NCBI GenBank assembly: GCA_033297205.1
Contig: MU859091.1
Coordinates: 179,196-243,195 of the forward strand
Length of the DNA stretch: 64,000 nucleotides
Reading direction: 5' to 3'
From: Pseudoneurospora amorphoporcata
Taxonomy: Eukaryota > Ascomycota > Sordariomycetes > Sordariales > Sordariaceae
Notes under the pieces: model-generated
What the model was told of the DNA's origin: nothing
What the model saw: only the letters and a program-made list of their open reading frames with translations
Database searches by the model: none
Program-made: the position numbers and the translations under genes
Shown here: positions 31,162 to 43,549 of the stretch, in pieces
How positions within the stretch are numbered: the first letter of the stretch is position 1
How the letters are laid out: each line of letters starts with the position of its first letter

Positions 31162-33150
31162 TTCGCTTTTTCTGTCTTGCTTTTTTTTGTTTTTCCTTGT
31201 TCTTGTTTGTTGGAGCTAGAATTGGTGTAGTGTAGATGGATAGTCTCGCGTCTGTTTCGTAAATTTGGCGAGATTAGTTATTTGGCTTTTGGCTTTGGGT
31301 TTGTTTTTGTGGCGGTTGGGGAATTTGGGAAATTTGGGGATGGGAATTGGCATTTGGCCGGCGGGGAATTGCAATCGCTTGCTCACCTTTCACACAGACT
31401 TCAATCAAGAGGCTTTGGGTTGTTGTTCGAGACTTGAAGAGCCAAAACGGAAGAGATGGAAAGAGAGGAGTGGAATTGGAAAAGGTGTGCGGGGACGGCG
31501 GTCCACGGATGACATGATCGACGGCCGCAACGATGGAGAGAATGGAGACAACTATGTTGCGTCACAGGTATATCTTCGTCTTGCTAATTACAAATTGTAT
31601 TCTTTCTTCACGATCTCTCTCCTCCATTCACCCCAATTCCATCCATCCCTCTTCCATCTTCGGCAGTCTCAGTCACTGTCATTTCAACTCCCGCTGTTCC
31701 ATGCTCCCGAGCTCGCCCGCATCGCGGAGCTCTTATCGATTACAAAGTCCCACTCGGTCGATGGAACCGACGGGACCTCTTGTGGAATTGGATTGGCCAT
31801 GACGTCTAGTCTTGGCATTGGGAGCTTTGACCATCACCCATCTTATTCGAGTCCTTTTCCACTCCTTTGTTTGACCAGGCGAATGTCTGAATCTTGAAAG
31901 TCGCAAGGGTATCCCTAACCCTAGATACAATTGTGAATCTGCGATGAAGCAAGCGGACTGATCAAGCCCCAAAGTAAGAACGCCTCTTTCGCTACAAGGA
32001 GACGGTTTTTTTCAATGGTTCATGGTATGTGCATGATTCGGGCGGTAGCTAATATATCGTGGTATTGGATGGGGCACCTTCCGGAATGGGATACGAGGAT
32101 CCAGTTTTGGCGTTGAAGAGTGAACGGGTTGTGAGTGGTGTCTTGTAGTTCACTTCAGCTTCAAAACTGCTGGCGTACCCGGAACCTGGAACTGAGTAAC
32201 TGGTTCAAGCTGAGTAGAAGAATTTGGAGTGGTGAGGACTAGGTAGACCACTCAGTCTCGGTATATCCATCCCAAAGAGGAGATGATCCGAATCACCCCG
32301 AGTTCAAGAACTGGAGCATCTATCATTTTGTGAGGGGTCAAAGCGTGAATCGGATACTAGTTCTACCTCGCACAGCAGTGCTCCGAACCGGCCGAGAGAG
32401 CTATGACCTAACGCTGTTATTGAATGCTCGATAATACTACTGATAAAAACGCTGAACTGGAAAATGATATGGCATGGCACATTCGGCAAAGGCAACGGTG
32501 ACATGCAAGACATTGACGGTTCGATCACACTCTGTAATACCATTTGAGTATCTACCATTCGCTATATGTAACTTCTCTTATGGTACCGTCTCTCTCTTTT
32601 GCTACCCTCAAGACTACCACTACAATCCTCATGTTTTGTGAACGAAAACAACCTCTTCAGCATCTATCGTCAACTTTCAATGCACCCCAGAGACGTCTCG
32701 AAATGCTCTTCGAAGCACAGTAACAACTGCATGCAGATGCGAAAGAAAGACATGTTTAGTCTTTGAGGGTATGACTTGCACAAATCGGAACAACCCCCCT
32801 GCCCTGTACTCAAGAAACAGATTTTGATTTGAAAACAAAGAGAAAGACAATGTTTCATCATGCGTGTGAAGATTGGAAACTCCGAACAATGACCCGGTAT
32901 GAAAGAAGTGAATAAAAAAAAAGGGGAAAATAAAGGGTGGGTATCTCTGGATCCTCCGCCGCATCCGCCGTCTCAATCCGTCTTGGTGATCACTCTCCCC
33001 CAATGTTACCACCGCATACTTGTCCCCAACAAGTCCGTCCAAGATCTCTCGCTTTTGTTCTCCGAGAAAAGTCTGATCTGGAAGTTGCTGCCAGTCTTCC
33101 CGAGTGTATGCTTTTCGTCCGCCTCGGGCTTTTTCGTAATTGCGACCTGC
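31162..33150. other. Long intergenic region (about 2 kb)
   Basis: This holds the etr1 promoter and the 3' region of the next minus-strand gene. No convincing frame or RNA gene. A CCCTAACCCTAG stretch lies at 31912-31924. Confidence 0.55.
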
Positions 33151-33966
33151 TCATTTTATGTCCTTGAACAAATCATCCCCAAGAAGACCACTTCCCTCTT
33201 TATGATCCATAGACTTCAGCTCGCTCAGCTCGGGAATCTTTGGCGGTGGCGGGCCTTTGGGCTTATTCTCCGTAAGCGGCCGTACCGGCACCGGTTCAGG
33301 GGTAGATGGCGAGCTAAGGGGAGCCATCATACTGGCACGCCTATTCCTGGTAGTCGAGCTCTTGTCGCCTCCTCCTAAAAGCTTGCCAAACCACCCACTG
33401 ACCCGCCTCGACTTCTTGACTTCAACATTGTTGTTGCTAGACGGCGGTCGGTTGCTAGACAGCGGCCGAGGACTCGTTGTTGTCGTCTGCTGCTGGTGCT
33501 GCTGTTGCAGTTGATGGGCCGACGACACTGCTCCTCCATTTTCGGAAATTGTCTCCTCGCCATTGATGTAGGGGCTTCTCAGCTTGTGGCGACTGAGCAT
33601 ACGGCGGATGCTTCCATTGCGACTCGACGCCGTCGTCGGCGATGTGAGGTGATCTCCTTCACCTGACAACTTGGTGGTCCCGGACGTGGACGAGGTAGGC
33701 GACGTCGGCAAGGATATGTGTGGTCTGCTGGATTTTCCATTGGGCAGCGCCAGTGACCCATTTCCACTCCCATTTGTGCCTTTTCCGTTGAGGTCCTCCC
33801 CGCTTGGTGTTCTGGGCGCCTCATCCCTCATCTTCGGCGACGGTTCGGGAGGTGGGATATCGGTGCCTTCGGTCAAAGACGCAAAGCTGAAGTCAAGGGC
33901 AGGCAGCTGGAAGCCTTTAGAGGAGGTGGATTGGTTTGTTCCGTTCGGATCTGGTTTGGACGACAT
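33151..33966 (-). CDS. Low-complexity Ser/Pro-rich hypothetical protein
   Basis: A 271-residue intron-less frame begins at the first true ATG (MSSKPDPNGTNQ). It is rich in Ser, Pro, Thr, Asn and Gly, with a Gln/His tract (QLQQQHQQQ) and several basic Ser-containing motifs that look like kinase sites (RRMLSRHK, SRRVSGW, RNRRASMM). A short hydrophobic element, GWFGKLLGGG, and a C-terminal PPPPKIPELSELKS…GLLGDDLFKDIK segment appear the best-ordered parts and may be the conserved core. No enzymatic domain is visible. It resembles the regulatory, disordered proteins common in Sordariomycetes; I assign no function. Confidence 0.72.
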   Translation of the reverse strand: MSSKPDPNGTNQSTSSKGFQLPALDFSFASLTEGTDIPPPEPSPKMRDEAPRTPSGEDLNGKGTNGSGNGSLALPNGKSSRPHISLPTSPTSSTSGTTKLSGEGDHLTSPTTASSRNGSIRRMLSRHKLRSPYINGEETISENGGAVSSAHQLQQQHQQQTTTTSPRPLSSNRPPSSNNNVEVKKSRRVSGWFGKLLGGGDKSSTTRNRRASMMAPLSSPSTPEPVPVRPLTENKPKGPPPPKIPELSELKSMDHKEGSGLLGDDLFKDIK

Positions 33967-35280
33967 CGCGAGGATAGTCGGACGGTTTCGGACAGATGCT
34001 TGACGTATCGGCGTAGTAACGGACAAAGCGGATGCAAAGTAGAAGTCTATAGAGAGGAAGGGGTGTTTTGAGAGAAACACGACAAGTGACGCAGCAATGT
34101 CGACAGAAAAGACGGGGGAGAAGGAGCCTAAGTAAGAGTAGCTGCCCCAGAAGGAATGGGAAATGACGTCCAATTGGAGTACTATCTGGCTCTAGAGAGA
34201 GGAGGAGATGGGGAGAGAGAGAGAGAGAGAGCGACGCGGGCCAAGCTCCTCAATGTCCCTTCTTCTTCCACTTTGCTGTCTATCAAGAGTTCGTATGGGT
34301 GGGCAGGCTTGACTGGACGCAGGTTTGTCAGCCCGGCGATAGCGCAGAACAAATGGTTGCCGTAATGAGCGAGTGAATGGTAAGGAGGAATCAAGGCAAA
34401 CAAATGGAGAGAGAAATTTCAACATGAAAGCAGATGAGAGAGGAAGAGATGAATAATGTTCCGGATTGCAACAGAGCCAGAGAAACGGGTCCAAACGAGA
34501 CCCCCTGTAGCGTGCTGCACAGCTGCAGTCGGTAAGGACCTCTAGTGCAGGTGGTCCTGGGTGTGGGTTCAGTTAGCGTGGTGATCCTGGGCCCCCGGGG
34601 CGGGCACATGGTCTCATGGGCAATGGTTCCGGACCTTGGTTGTAGCTTGGTTGGCTCATTAATAAGTCACAGTGGGAAAGTCAATTGGAAAGTGGAAGCG
34701 TGGGAAACACAAGATCTGCGTTACCTGCGTTAAAGTGGACAAAAGAGTCTCTTTGCATGCTTGGGGCTGTCTTTGGTGTCTCTGCGTCGCTTCTGTTTGG
34801 TCTCAAAGCCTTTTCATCGAATGAAGTCGGGATAACCTCAGATGACCCAGATAACCTCACAAGATAACCTCAAGGGAACAGGTTGGGATCTCCCGCTGGG
34901 CAGATTGAGTGGGCAAAGAGGACCCAAGGCTCCAATAGCAATTTCCGTCAACCTGACTTTGAAAGTCATTGGCAAGAACGAAGTTGGAGAAGCACTCCAA
35001 AGTGACCTACCACAGTGGAGCAGTGAGCTGGGAGTGGAGACGACCCTAACGCCGCCGGCGCGGGACCTGAACGGGGAAAGTGGAGGAGCAGCGGGTACCT
35101 CTTATGAGCCGAGTGGAGCCCAGCCATTTCACTAACTGGCCAAACCACCAAAACACCAAAACACGTCATCATCATCTCAACTTTTCTCAATCCCATACAT
35201 CGTATATTATTACGCAAAGTCATACCCAACACATTTCGCCGGCTCATGGTTTCATTTCACAGGCTTAACTATACAGAGTT
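33967..35280. other. Intergenic, promoter of low-complexity gene and 3' side of the retropepsin-like gene
   Basis: About 1.3 kb. It contains a 19-nt GA microsatellite at 34213-34231 near the probable leader of the 33,966 gene and no supported coding sequence. Confidence 0.55.
34213..34231 (+). repeat. (GA)n microsatellite
   Basis: Uninterrupted GA dinucleotide run of 19 nt, equal to CT in the direction of the minus-strand gene. CT-rich leaders are common near fungal transcription starts. Confidence 0.9.
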
Positions 35281-37233
35281 CTACTTCTTCCTTTTACCCG
35301 TCGCTGCCTCTGGCACAGGCTGACCAGTTGCACCCTGAATTTCCCTCTTCAGCCGTCGAACGCGCTCTATGCTTGCCTGGAAGTCGGCATCAGTGGGCCG
35401 ATTTAGAGGTGCTTGAGACTTTGATCCCGTTGTCCCTTTTACTTTCCTCACAGTCCTCGCCTGGACAGCCTCTTCGTCTTCCTCACCAGATGAGGATCCA
35501 ATATCCACCCAAGTTTCGCCATATCCAAGATCATGCTCGAACCTGAACGACTTGGGCGGCTCCTCCAATCTCGCATCATGCTCATCCGTGCGGTCCTTGA
35601 CAAACCTCGCTGACGTGTCTCTGTCTCTCAAATCGATACCTCCCGTGGCCCAAAAGCGGTATGCCGGCGTTCCGGGCGCTCCGTAAAAGGGATTGCGGCT
35701 CTCGCCGTCATGCACTCCCCCGGCCTTCATGCGCCCCGGTAGCCGGCCTGCTCCCAGAATGTCACGCCGCTTCTGACCAAGCCACATTCTGTATGTACCT
35801 GGTGCGCTCGACATGTAGCATACGTTGAAGGGGAGCATGCCGCTCAGTCGACTATCGCCCTCCAAGACAATGACTGGCACCGTATGGAACGCCCGGTCTT
35901 CCTCGCCGAACCTGAACCCAACATCCAGCTCATATATGGGCCTCTTTACCGTCCCCTCACCGAGTTTGAGTTCTAACGCTGTCTGCGCTGGGTATGTCTT
36001 CGGGTCGATATCGAGGAGAGCAAGGTCTTGGAGTTTGATACAAGGCAATGTGGCGCCTGAGTCGAGCAGCAGACTCAACTCAACCACCTGAGCTACTTCG
36101 TCAGGTTGGGCGTTGCTGAACTCCGGCGCCTTCGCCTCCGCCTTCGCCTCCGCCTTCTTCGCGCGCTTGGGACCTTCGCGCATGACCTTCTCCTTGCGTG
36201 CGCGGAAATACATCTTGATATGGTAATGGCCTTGACCATATGTATCAAGGCGTCCCGTGAGCGGGTTCTCAAGACTGGTGCCCTTTTTGGCGCGCAATTT
36301 TCCTTGCGTTGCGAGAGGGGGCTCATGCCAAAGCCATCCATGCCCATGCTCGTCGACATACCTATCCAGCCGATCATCGCGGTCCGTCGTGAACGAGCCG
36401 TAATCGGGACAAGTGTCGACGATGCGGCCGGCCCATATGAGGGTATACGACCTTGAAAACGGAATTGCTCCGGATTCGTATCCCGCAATGGCGGCTTCGA
36501 TATTTACCCGTTGCGCTTCAGATTCAGTTTTCACCAGAACCTCGCGCAGAAGTTCCAGACGCTTGTTGCTGGCTTCTATATGGGTTGAAGCAAGGGTAGA
36601 TCTGTGGAAATGAGTCTTGTCAGTTCGCCGAATTTCTTGAACTCATGTCTTTGCTGCGAATCACTATCATTACTCACATCGGTTTGGTGTTTTCCTCGTC
36701 ATTCTCATCGAGCTCCTCCCGCTTCCTGATCTCCTCATCCAGCTGTTGTTGAAAAATGGCTGGGCTTGGAGCATGTCTGTAATGCTCAACCCGCAAGCGG
36801 GCACGCGCAACCCGTCTGTCGGCAATCTCAATGCGACTCAAGTCCTCGCCTTGAACCCAAAGTTCACTCCCGTAGGCAATATCGGGCCTCCATTCACCAA
36901 ACGGAAAAGCCGATGCCGCAGGAACGTTTGGATGGGTCAGGCGAGCGTTGTCTTGAAAGCCCGCATCCTCTTGGTTTTGCAACCTGCTCTTGCTACGGGT
37001 CTGAATTCCCGATGTGGAAGGAGGAGTTGGCTGAGGTCCGTGTATGCGTCTTGCAGGCCTGAGAAAGTTAGCCTCGAGGTATAATTAGAGGAGCTGAGAT
37101 ACCGGTTTCCATACCTACGACGTAGCACGCTCACAGCCCCGTCTGGCCTAAGCCGGTAAATCGGTTGCCCTTCAAGCAAGCGTTGTTCATCTTCTCTGAA
37201 GGCTTGTCGCCGTTTCTCTTCTGGGGAGTCCAT
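35281..37233 (-). CDS. Protein with retropepsin-like aspartic protease domain
   Basis: Three exons, 37115-37233, 36678-37058 and 35281-36601, joined by 56-nt and 76-nt introns (GTATGG and GTGAGT donors), give 606 residues. The N-terminal third is charged and helical. The middle contains LLLDSGATLPCI with Asp347, the D-S-G-A-T signature of retroviral-type aspartic proteases. It is followed by a beta-rich stretch (TALELKLGEGTVKRPIYELDVGFRF…FHTVPVIVLEGD) and a LSGMLPFNV segment corresponding to the family's hydrophobic-hydrophobic-Gly motif. No reverse transcriptase, integrase or gag region is present, so it is a host gene rather than a transposon fragment. The C-terminus is basic (GKRKK). Whether it has protease activity is unknown; dimerisation would be needed, since only one D-S-G motif is present. 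Confidence 0.8.
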
Positions 37234-37946
37234 TTCGCCTATTGTCGGTCAACTTTCAGATAAAGTGGTAGTCAACCACCGCGATAATATTCAAGAACAA
37301 GCTCGCAAAGATAGTGGTTTGCCTTTTGGGAACTCACCGTTACTCGAGCCTGAGCTTGGGCAACAACGTTATTGACCCCCTTTTATCCCTTCCTTTGAAG
37401 ACCGATTATCTGTCCATTGAGCTTCTACACGATACCTCTCACTTCCGCTGTTGTACCCAATTGCTGCTCATAGGATTGTCCTTTGTCTCAATATGAGAAC
37501 AAAGGCGCACAAGTCCTCGGGGCAGAACCACTCTTGCTTGATTCATGCGGAACAACAGAACAGTCCTCTTTTGTTCTTTATTGTTGCTCCCCAATCCGGA
37601 CGCTTTGTATGCAAACGGCAAGTGAGCCTAATTGTTGCCAACTCGTCCCTTGAAGCACAAGTGCTGCCCTTCGAGTGCACCCCAGTCCCGTCCGATAAAC
37701 TCAAAATATCACTCACACCCGGGCAATCACCTTTCTTCCTCTTACACGCAACCTTTGTTAGCTTTTACCACAACCCAACCGCTATTTTCTTCCCTTCCTG
37801 TTCACCGCATACTAGTTCACTTTTTTTGCTCCCTGTGCGAGTCGCAAGGCAAGAATACTATACTTCGGGCGCGACGCTCACGCAGATGTGAATTGACACA
37901 GCTTGATCAGAGATAGGAAAGAGAAAGTCATTTTACATTCGTCAAG
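37234..37946. promoter_or_regulatory. Divergent promoter region
   Basis: About 710 bp lie between the divergent starts of the retropepsin-like gene and the 1,176-aa gene. A 146-codon + frame (37451-37891) has no family features and probably belongs to leader sequence. Confidence 0.55.
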
Positions 37947-40900
37947 ATGTCTGGACCCAGCTCAGATGGGGGCCGCCCCAAGCTAATAGGTGCCGGTGAA
38001 ATTAAAAAGGACATGGATGGTATGATTCCGTATCCAACTTCACACAAGATTGATCCAGGCTGACAAAACACTCTCATCACGTAGAAAAGTTTCTCCGCTT
38101 CTTGCGCGAGTATGCAACCTACTATGCCGAATGTCCGCCTGCTTTCAAAAAGTACCTGGAGCGCCATGTCTTCCCCGCCTGCAAGGAGGCCGACAAGATC
38201 GAGCAGCTGCAACTGTATCTCTTCAATCCCGAAATCCTGGACTTCGGTCTCGGAGTCGAGTTTTTGGAGGAGGCTTCGCACTACACGATTTGGGATTACT
38301 GGTTCCAGGGCGCCGAAGAGTCGGTTGTTCTCCCTTTTCATCCCATCCCGGACAACTATAAGCCATGGCCCATGGAGGCGGAGAAGACGATAAAGGCTGC
38401 GTACATCATCGACGATCCGGGGCGCGTCTTGCCAGGAGGGGTTAACGAACTCAAACTGGACGATCAGAAGAACGGAGCGACGATGAGTATTGTACCGCCC
38501 GGACCGTTTCGCTCGTTGCCCGGTGTTTCAGGTCCCGATGGCGGACAGTACGATATGTTTGGTGATATCCTCGGGCAGATGAAAGAGCTGGAAAAACTTC
38601 AATTTCCCACTACTTTCGGTCCCAACGCCACCGCAGTGGTAGAAGGAGGACAGCTGGTCAATGAGCCCGTCGTGGACCGCACCGGCCCAGACTGGACGGT
38701 CGACTCCGAGTACGAAGGGGTTAGACAGCCCCCGCTGGCTATCCGGCTCGAGCACGTCAACAACCTGCTTTGCGAGGAAGACATGTATCGTGATCTCAGT
38801 TGGGCTGAGAAGTTTAGTGAGACGGTTCGATACCTCCAGTGGCTTGCTAAGGAGGACCCCAAAGGACAGCTCGCGAATGCCAGTCAAGCAACTCAAAAGA
38901 TGCATGCCGATGCTATGCAAAAGGTCAGGGTGCATGAGGTCTTCGACTATTACAATGCTCAACCGACACCGTTGATCATTCACCCTCCGCCAAAGGGAAG
39001 TCTCAAGTCAACTCGCCTCAACTGGCTTGGTGATGTCCACAACTGGCCCATCCCAACGACGAATCCTGTTCCTGATAAAAGAGATCTGATGCCTATACCG
39101 ACGCATCCGCGGCCTGTCGAGCCTGTCAACACAATGCTCATTGATGAACCAGAAACTTGTGAACTGTTTGAGGAATTCAAACATGACCAGCGAGAAATGT
39201 GGCAAGACAACGAAGGCGACGACAACCTCGCGGCGGTAGAAAGTGAGGCATTCCTCAAGTTCTCTGGTTCCAAGTTTGCCGGCTGGGTTCGACACGATCC
39301 AACCACAAACACCAAGGTTCTGGCTGACGATACCATCATCATCCCCAACGACCCGAGGAGCTTTGCCAGAGAGCGAGGAGCCCGTCGTGCTGGTCTGCAG
39401 CAAATGTTGCGCGCTTACCAGACCAGTGTGCCGGAATACACGACCAGTCCTCTACGCACGCTTCAGCTTCCTATCGACGCTGCGGCCCTGGACAAGATCA
39501 CCCAAAACACCAATGGCGTGCAGTTTGTCCCAGCCCGCGTCCCAGATGAGAAGATTCAAGCGCAGGCCGATACCATGCCCTTCACCGTTCAGTTCCCCAA
39601 ATATCTCAAGTCTCTCAAGCACATCCGCGAGAGGGCCTTGAAACGCGTTGAAGCTCTCCGCCGACAAGACCGTCGCTGGGTGACACTTCCCCAGAACGCC
39701 GTCACAGGCGGCCCCTTCGTCTGGCGCATGGTCGACCCGGACGTCCAATTAAAGCAGGACATCCTCGACCAATGCAACATCACCTACCAGCTTCTCTCCG
39801 CCGCTTCGCAACGCGCCCCCCGTCTCCTACTGGATGAAGTCAAAGCCATGATCGATCGCGGCGTCTCGGGTGAGTTCCACAACCACGACGTGCCCCCCGA
39901 AGTGCATCTGCACGGCGACGAGCTCGAGATCGTCGGAACCACGCACCCGCGCAAGCCCCCCCGCTACGTCGACCTGGAGGAAGACATCCCCTGGCTCAAA
40001 TTCCTTGCCTCGGAAGCCGTCAACGACGGCAACTTTGAGCCCAACAGCTTTTACCCCAACGAGCCTGCCGAGAAATACAAGCTTTTCCATATCTTCGCCC
40101 GGCGCGTGCAAAAGTTATTGGATGACCGGGATCCCGATTCCCTCTTCGCCGACGCCGACGCCCAAGTCACCGTCCAGCAGCTTCTCTCCAAAATCAACGC
40201 GGGCCGCGAGGGAGCGCCCGTCGATAAAGTCGTGTTCCACCCCTACGACGCCATGGCGTGGCTCGACCGACTGGCCGATACGGGGCACGTCCGCTTCCAG
40301 CTCGACCCCTCTTGCTACGGCGTCGTGATGCGTCCTTTGAACAAATACTTCCCAGAGAACCGAGTGATTTGGCCGGGGCCAACCGCGCACCGCGAGAAAC
40401 CCGGTTACAAGCTGGGTTACATCGCCACCTGGCAGCAGATCTTGTGTCCAGGTGTCGACCGCTCACAGGAACTGCTTGACACCCAATCGCCTGTCTGGAA
40501 CTTCTTCATGGCGTTGGCCTTCAGGTTGGGATACACCATTTACATGCTCAACCAGGAGCGTGCCGAGCAAGGCCGCCTCAAACCGCAGCCCGTGCCTGCC
40601 AAGTACCTGACGGAAAGTTTGACGACTTTCGAAGCGGAAGTGAAAACGGAGATCCAGCACGCGTTTGGGAAAGACGAGGGTCTGATCTCGTTGCCGCAGC
40701 TTGTTCAGCGGTTGTCGCCTAAGGATTATACAGGAGCCGAAATGACCGAGGCTGAAGCCTTTGCTGTGGTCAGACGGAAGATGCTGGAGGAGAGTATCTG
40801 TAACTTGACCATGTTGGTCCCCGGCAGGGAAGTGGTTTATTATGGACGTGATGCGGAGACGGGGGAGGTGAGGCATATGACTGTTCGCAAACGGGACGTG

Positions 40901-41652
40901 TCGTGGGAGTTTGCTTCTCCTTGCCTTTATTCCTCATCAAAGAAAAAGTGTTTCCAATACTGGCGACTAGATCGCTGGCCGTTGGGTGTGGGATACACGT
41001 CTGAGGAGACGGAGAAGAAGATTAAGGAAGGGAAGGAAGGGTATGTGGATCCCAAGATGGTTTGGGATCCGGTGGCGGATGATCCGATTTCCGAAAGGTA
41101 TATGAGGCCTAAACTCAGGAGGTTTGGTGAAGACGAAAAGGTCAAGTTCAAGCGTGGGCCGGCGGTGTACCCCGTGGGAGACACGGTTAGGCAGGCGTGG
41201 AGGGTGGAGGAGAGTATGACGGAGAGTGCTTATAGGGGTATGTTTTTTTCTTCTGTTTTTTCTCTCCCTCCTTTCGTTCTGTTCTTCCGCTCGCCGCTGC
41301 CCTCCTCCTTTCCTCTTTTTCTCGTTTATGTATTAACGAAATCACAGCCCTCGGCCTCCCACCCCCCTCCGAAAACCGCCGCAAACGCACCTGGTCCCAA
41401 GCCATCGGTGCACTGCTCAACCCCTTTTCTAATGGTGGCGATATCCCTGATGCCACTGTACCAGAAGACGAAAGGAGAGTCAGGCCAAAGCTGGATGACC
41501 TCGCCAAGGGCGTGGTGGTGCCCAGTTGGAATCCGGATCGGGTCAGACAAGTTGCGCAGGAGGATGGCTACACGTTGGAGGCGGCGGATGTGAAGGAGAT
41601 TTTGAAAGAGGCGGAAAAGTCGAGGAGGGAGGAGATTGAGATGGGTGCTTAG
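37947..41652 (+). CDS. Large protein of unknown function (1,176 residues)
   Basis: Three exons, 37947-38019, 38085-41237 and 41348-41652, joined in phase through GTATGA and GTATGT introns of 65 and 110 nt. The product begins MSGPSSDGGRPKL. There is no signal peptide or membrane segment. Ordered regions appear at about 25-100 (FLRFLREYATYYAECPPAFKKYL and FGLGVEFLEEASHYTIWDYWF), about 500-860 (HIRERALKRVEALRRQDRRWV, PRYVDLEEDIPWLKFL, VVFHPYDAMAWLDRLADTG, LGYIATWQQILCPG) and about 900-1,020 (CNLTMLVPGREVVYYGRDAETG). A linker rich in Pro and Asp lies between. I recognise no family and can name no motif diagnostic of an enzyme. The third exon adds a basic/acidic tail (…EILKEAEKSRREEIEMGA). Long, well-ordered and spliced consistently, so clearly a real gene. 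Confidence 0.88.
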
Positions 41653-42508
41653 ATAGGTTTCTTGGTTTGTTTCTAGGATATTCGATTATAGGTAGGCTCG
41701 TGTGGGTGTTGGGCAGATGGGGGCGTTTACACGCTTGGGTTCTAGTAATGTTTCTCGTCTTTCTCGTCTCTAGGTTCTTTCTGGGTTTATGTGTACATCG
41801 ATATATCCTCATTTTGATGTTTGCTTTGAATCACTTAAACCATTGTATTTTCAGCAGCCTTAATTTGTGTAGTGGAAGGAAGTTGTGGATCGATCGCGAC
41901 AGCCGTCTTCGACACACGCCCGCCCCAACCTTGCAAACAGTTAGTCCTTCGACACTCCGCAAAATCATCACCATAACACCTCAACCTGAGAGATCTATAT
42001 ACATCGGGTGAGTACGAATTGCCAGTTGTTTCTTCAAGACATTTATTTTTCACAAAAAATATCCCCAAGATCCTGGAAATCGATTTGATTAGCACTTACC
42101 AGGTACGATCCCCCTACCTATTGAAAAACGATGCCGGCATTTTGCAACCACTCCCTCCACCTCTTGCAGAACCTCAAAACTTCCAGGTTCCTTTCCACTT
42201 ACCCTCCAAATACTCCGACAAAAGTCCCCACCAGACGTCCTGACCACCAACCACACAGCAACCATCTATTCTTTGTCCTTTCAACTCCCATGTCCGTTGT
42301 AACGTCCGCAGTCCCTTCTTTGTCCGTCGTCTTCCGTCATCAGCTTTGTCCTGCCGGGCTGCCTTTTTTTCGTCTTCCAGGATCCAACAAACCATGGAGT
42401 GTAATGTAATGCATCTGCGTAACTGTATAGGTACCTATGTGCCCGCTTTGTTTTTCTTCGTAGGTACATAAAACCCTTTTGCAAACATCATATCAAAGTA
42501 TGTGGTCA

Positions 42509-42532
42509 CCTGCCTGCCTGCCTGCCTGCCTT
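42509..42532 (+). repeat. (CCTG)n microsatellite
   Basis: Five to six tandem CCTG units, uninterrupted. Confidence 0.9.
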
Positions 42533-42667
42533 ATGCGACCCCGGATCCGGGAAGTACAAGTGGAATGATGGCGAACGTACCATACCAGCATACCTTACTG
42601 ACTTACAGGGCAGCGCAGCCTGCATGCACAGTCGATGGTATAGGTGGGCATCGAACTCAGACACACA

Positions 42668-43074
42668 TACAGTCCAATACTGTTAGCTCGAGACCTCTTG
42701 TCAACCTTCCTACTCGTCAGGACTAGAACCGACTGCTTCCCCCCACCTGAGTACTTAGGCGTTTATATATCTGATTGATTCGTTTCGCTCTATAACGAAA
42801 GCGTTATTGTAACTTGCACATGCCATTTTGAATTTTGTTAATGCCTTTCTAGTTCGTACTTGGCCATTACATTTTTGTCCTTGATCCGTTTCGTTCCATG
42901 ACCAAAGGGCAATCTTACTTTGCATATGCCATTTTGAAAAGTTGATATGCAAAATTGAATCATGTTGATGCTATTGCAATCCGTACCTAGCCATTACATT
43001 TCATCCTTGTGAGGTTTGGGACATTTGGGGATAGATCTTGTCTAGTAAGTATGCTAGGAGTACCAAGCTAACAA
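42668..43074 (+). repeat. Diverged dispersed repeat, copy 1
   Basis: This shares ordered blocks with 59658-59917: ACAGTCC(A/G)ATAC, TGTTAGCTCGAGACCTC, TGATT-CGTTTCG, ATTGAATC-GTTGATGC, GAGGTTTGG and AGGAGTACCAAG-TAACAA. Copy 1 is longer because an internal unit of about 110 bp is present twice (CGTTTCG…TGCCATTTTGAA…CCATTACATTT). Differences are mostly transitions. Confidence 0.7.
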
Positions 43075-43406
43075 TCTTGGATGGTACCTAGGTAATGCAG
43101 GAAACGATAAGAAGCACTTTAGACATTATTGCTGCAAGATAACACCTGAACTCATCCAGTATACGACACACAGAAGCGAGTAGGTAGCCAATGCATTCAA
43201 TTAGGCATTCATCACATAAGCCCTAAAATCCTGACACGAGTCCCCAGGAACTCCCGACTCCAGCCCCAAGACAAGGGGCCCGTCAACTTTTCCGAAACTC
43301 CCAGCAGTAGTCTTTATACCTCTCTCCAACCGAAAAATTTCGACACACATCTTTGATGAACATGACATGACACAGGGTATATATATAATATATGACAGAA
43401 TAAAAA

Positions 43407-43426
43407 GATGATGATGATGATGATGA
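43407..43426 (+). repeat. (GAT)n microsatellite
   Basis: Six to seven tandem GAT units in the 3' region of the PNG1-like gene. Confidence 0.9.
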
Positions 43427-43549
43427 CGTGGCATGCTCGCTTTCCTTCCTCTGATAAAAACGGGGATAGAGGGGGTATTAAACGACGTGAAAATGATGAT
43501 GACTGCTATCTATTCAAGATATTGTTGGCCCATTAAATGCCATGCCGCC

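Larger units (their letters stand above)
41653..43549. other. Convergent intergenic region with dispersed repeat copy 1
   Basis: About 1.9 kb between convergent 3' ends. It contains a (CCTG)n microsatellite, a diverged dispersed repeat, and an AT/GAT simple-repeat stretch. No coding gene is supported. Confidence 0.6.

Noticed and set aside
33967..34173. N-terminal extension of the low-complexity protein
   Set aside because: It starts at a TTG codon; the first true ATG is at 33966.
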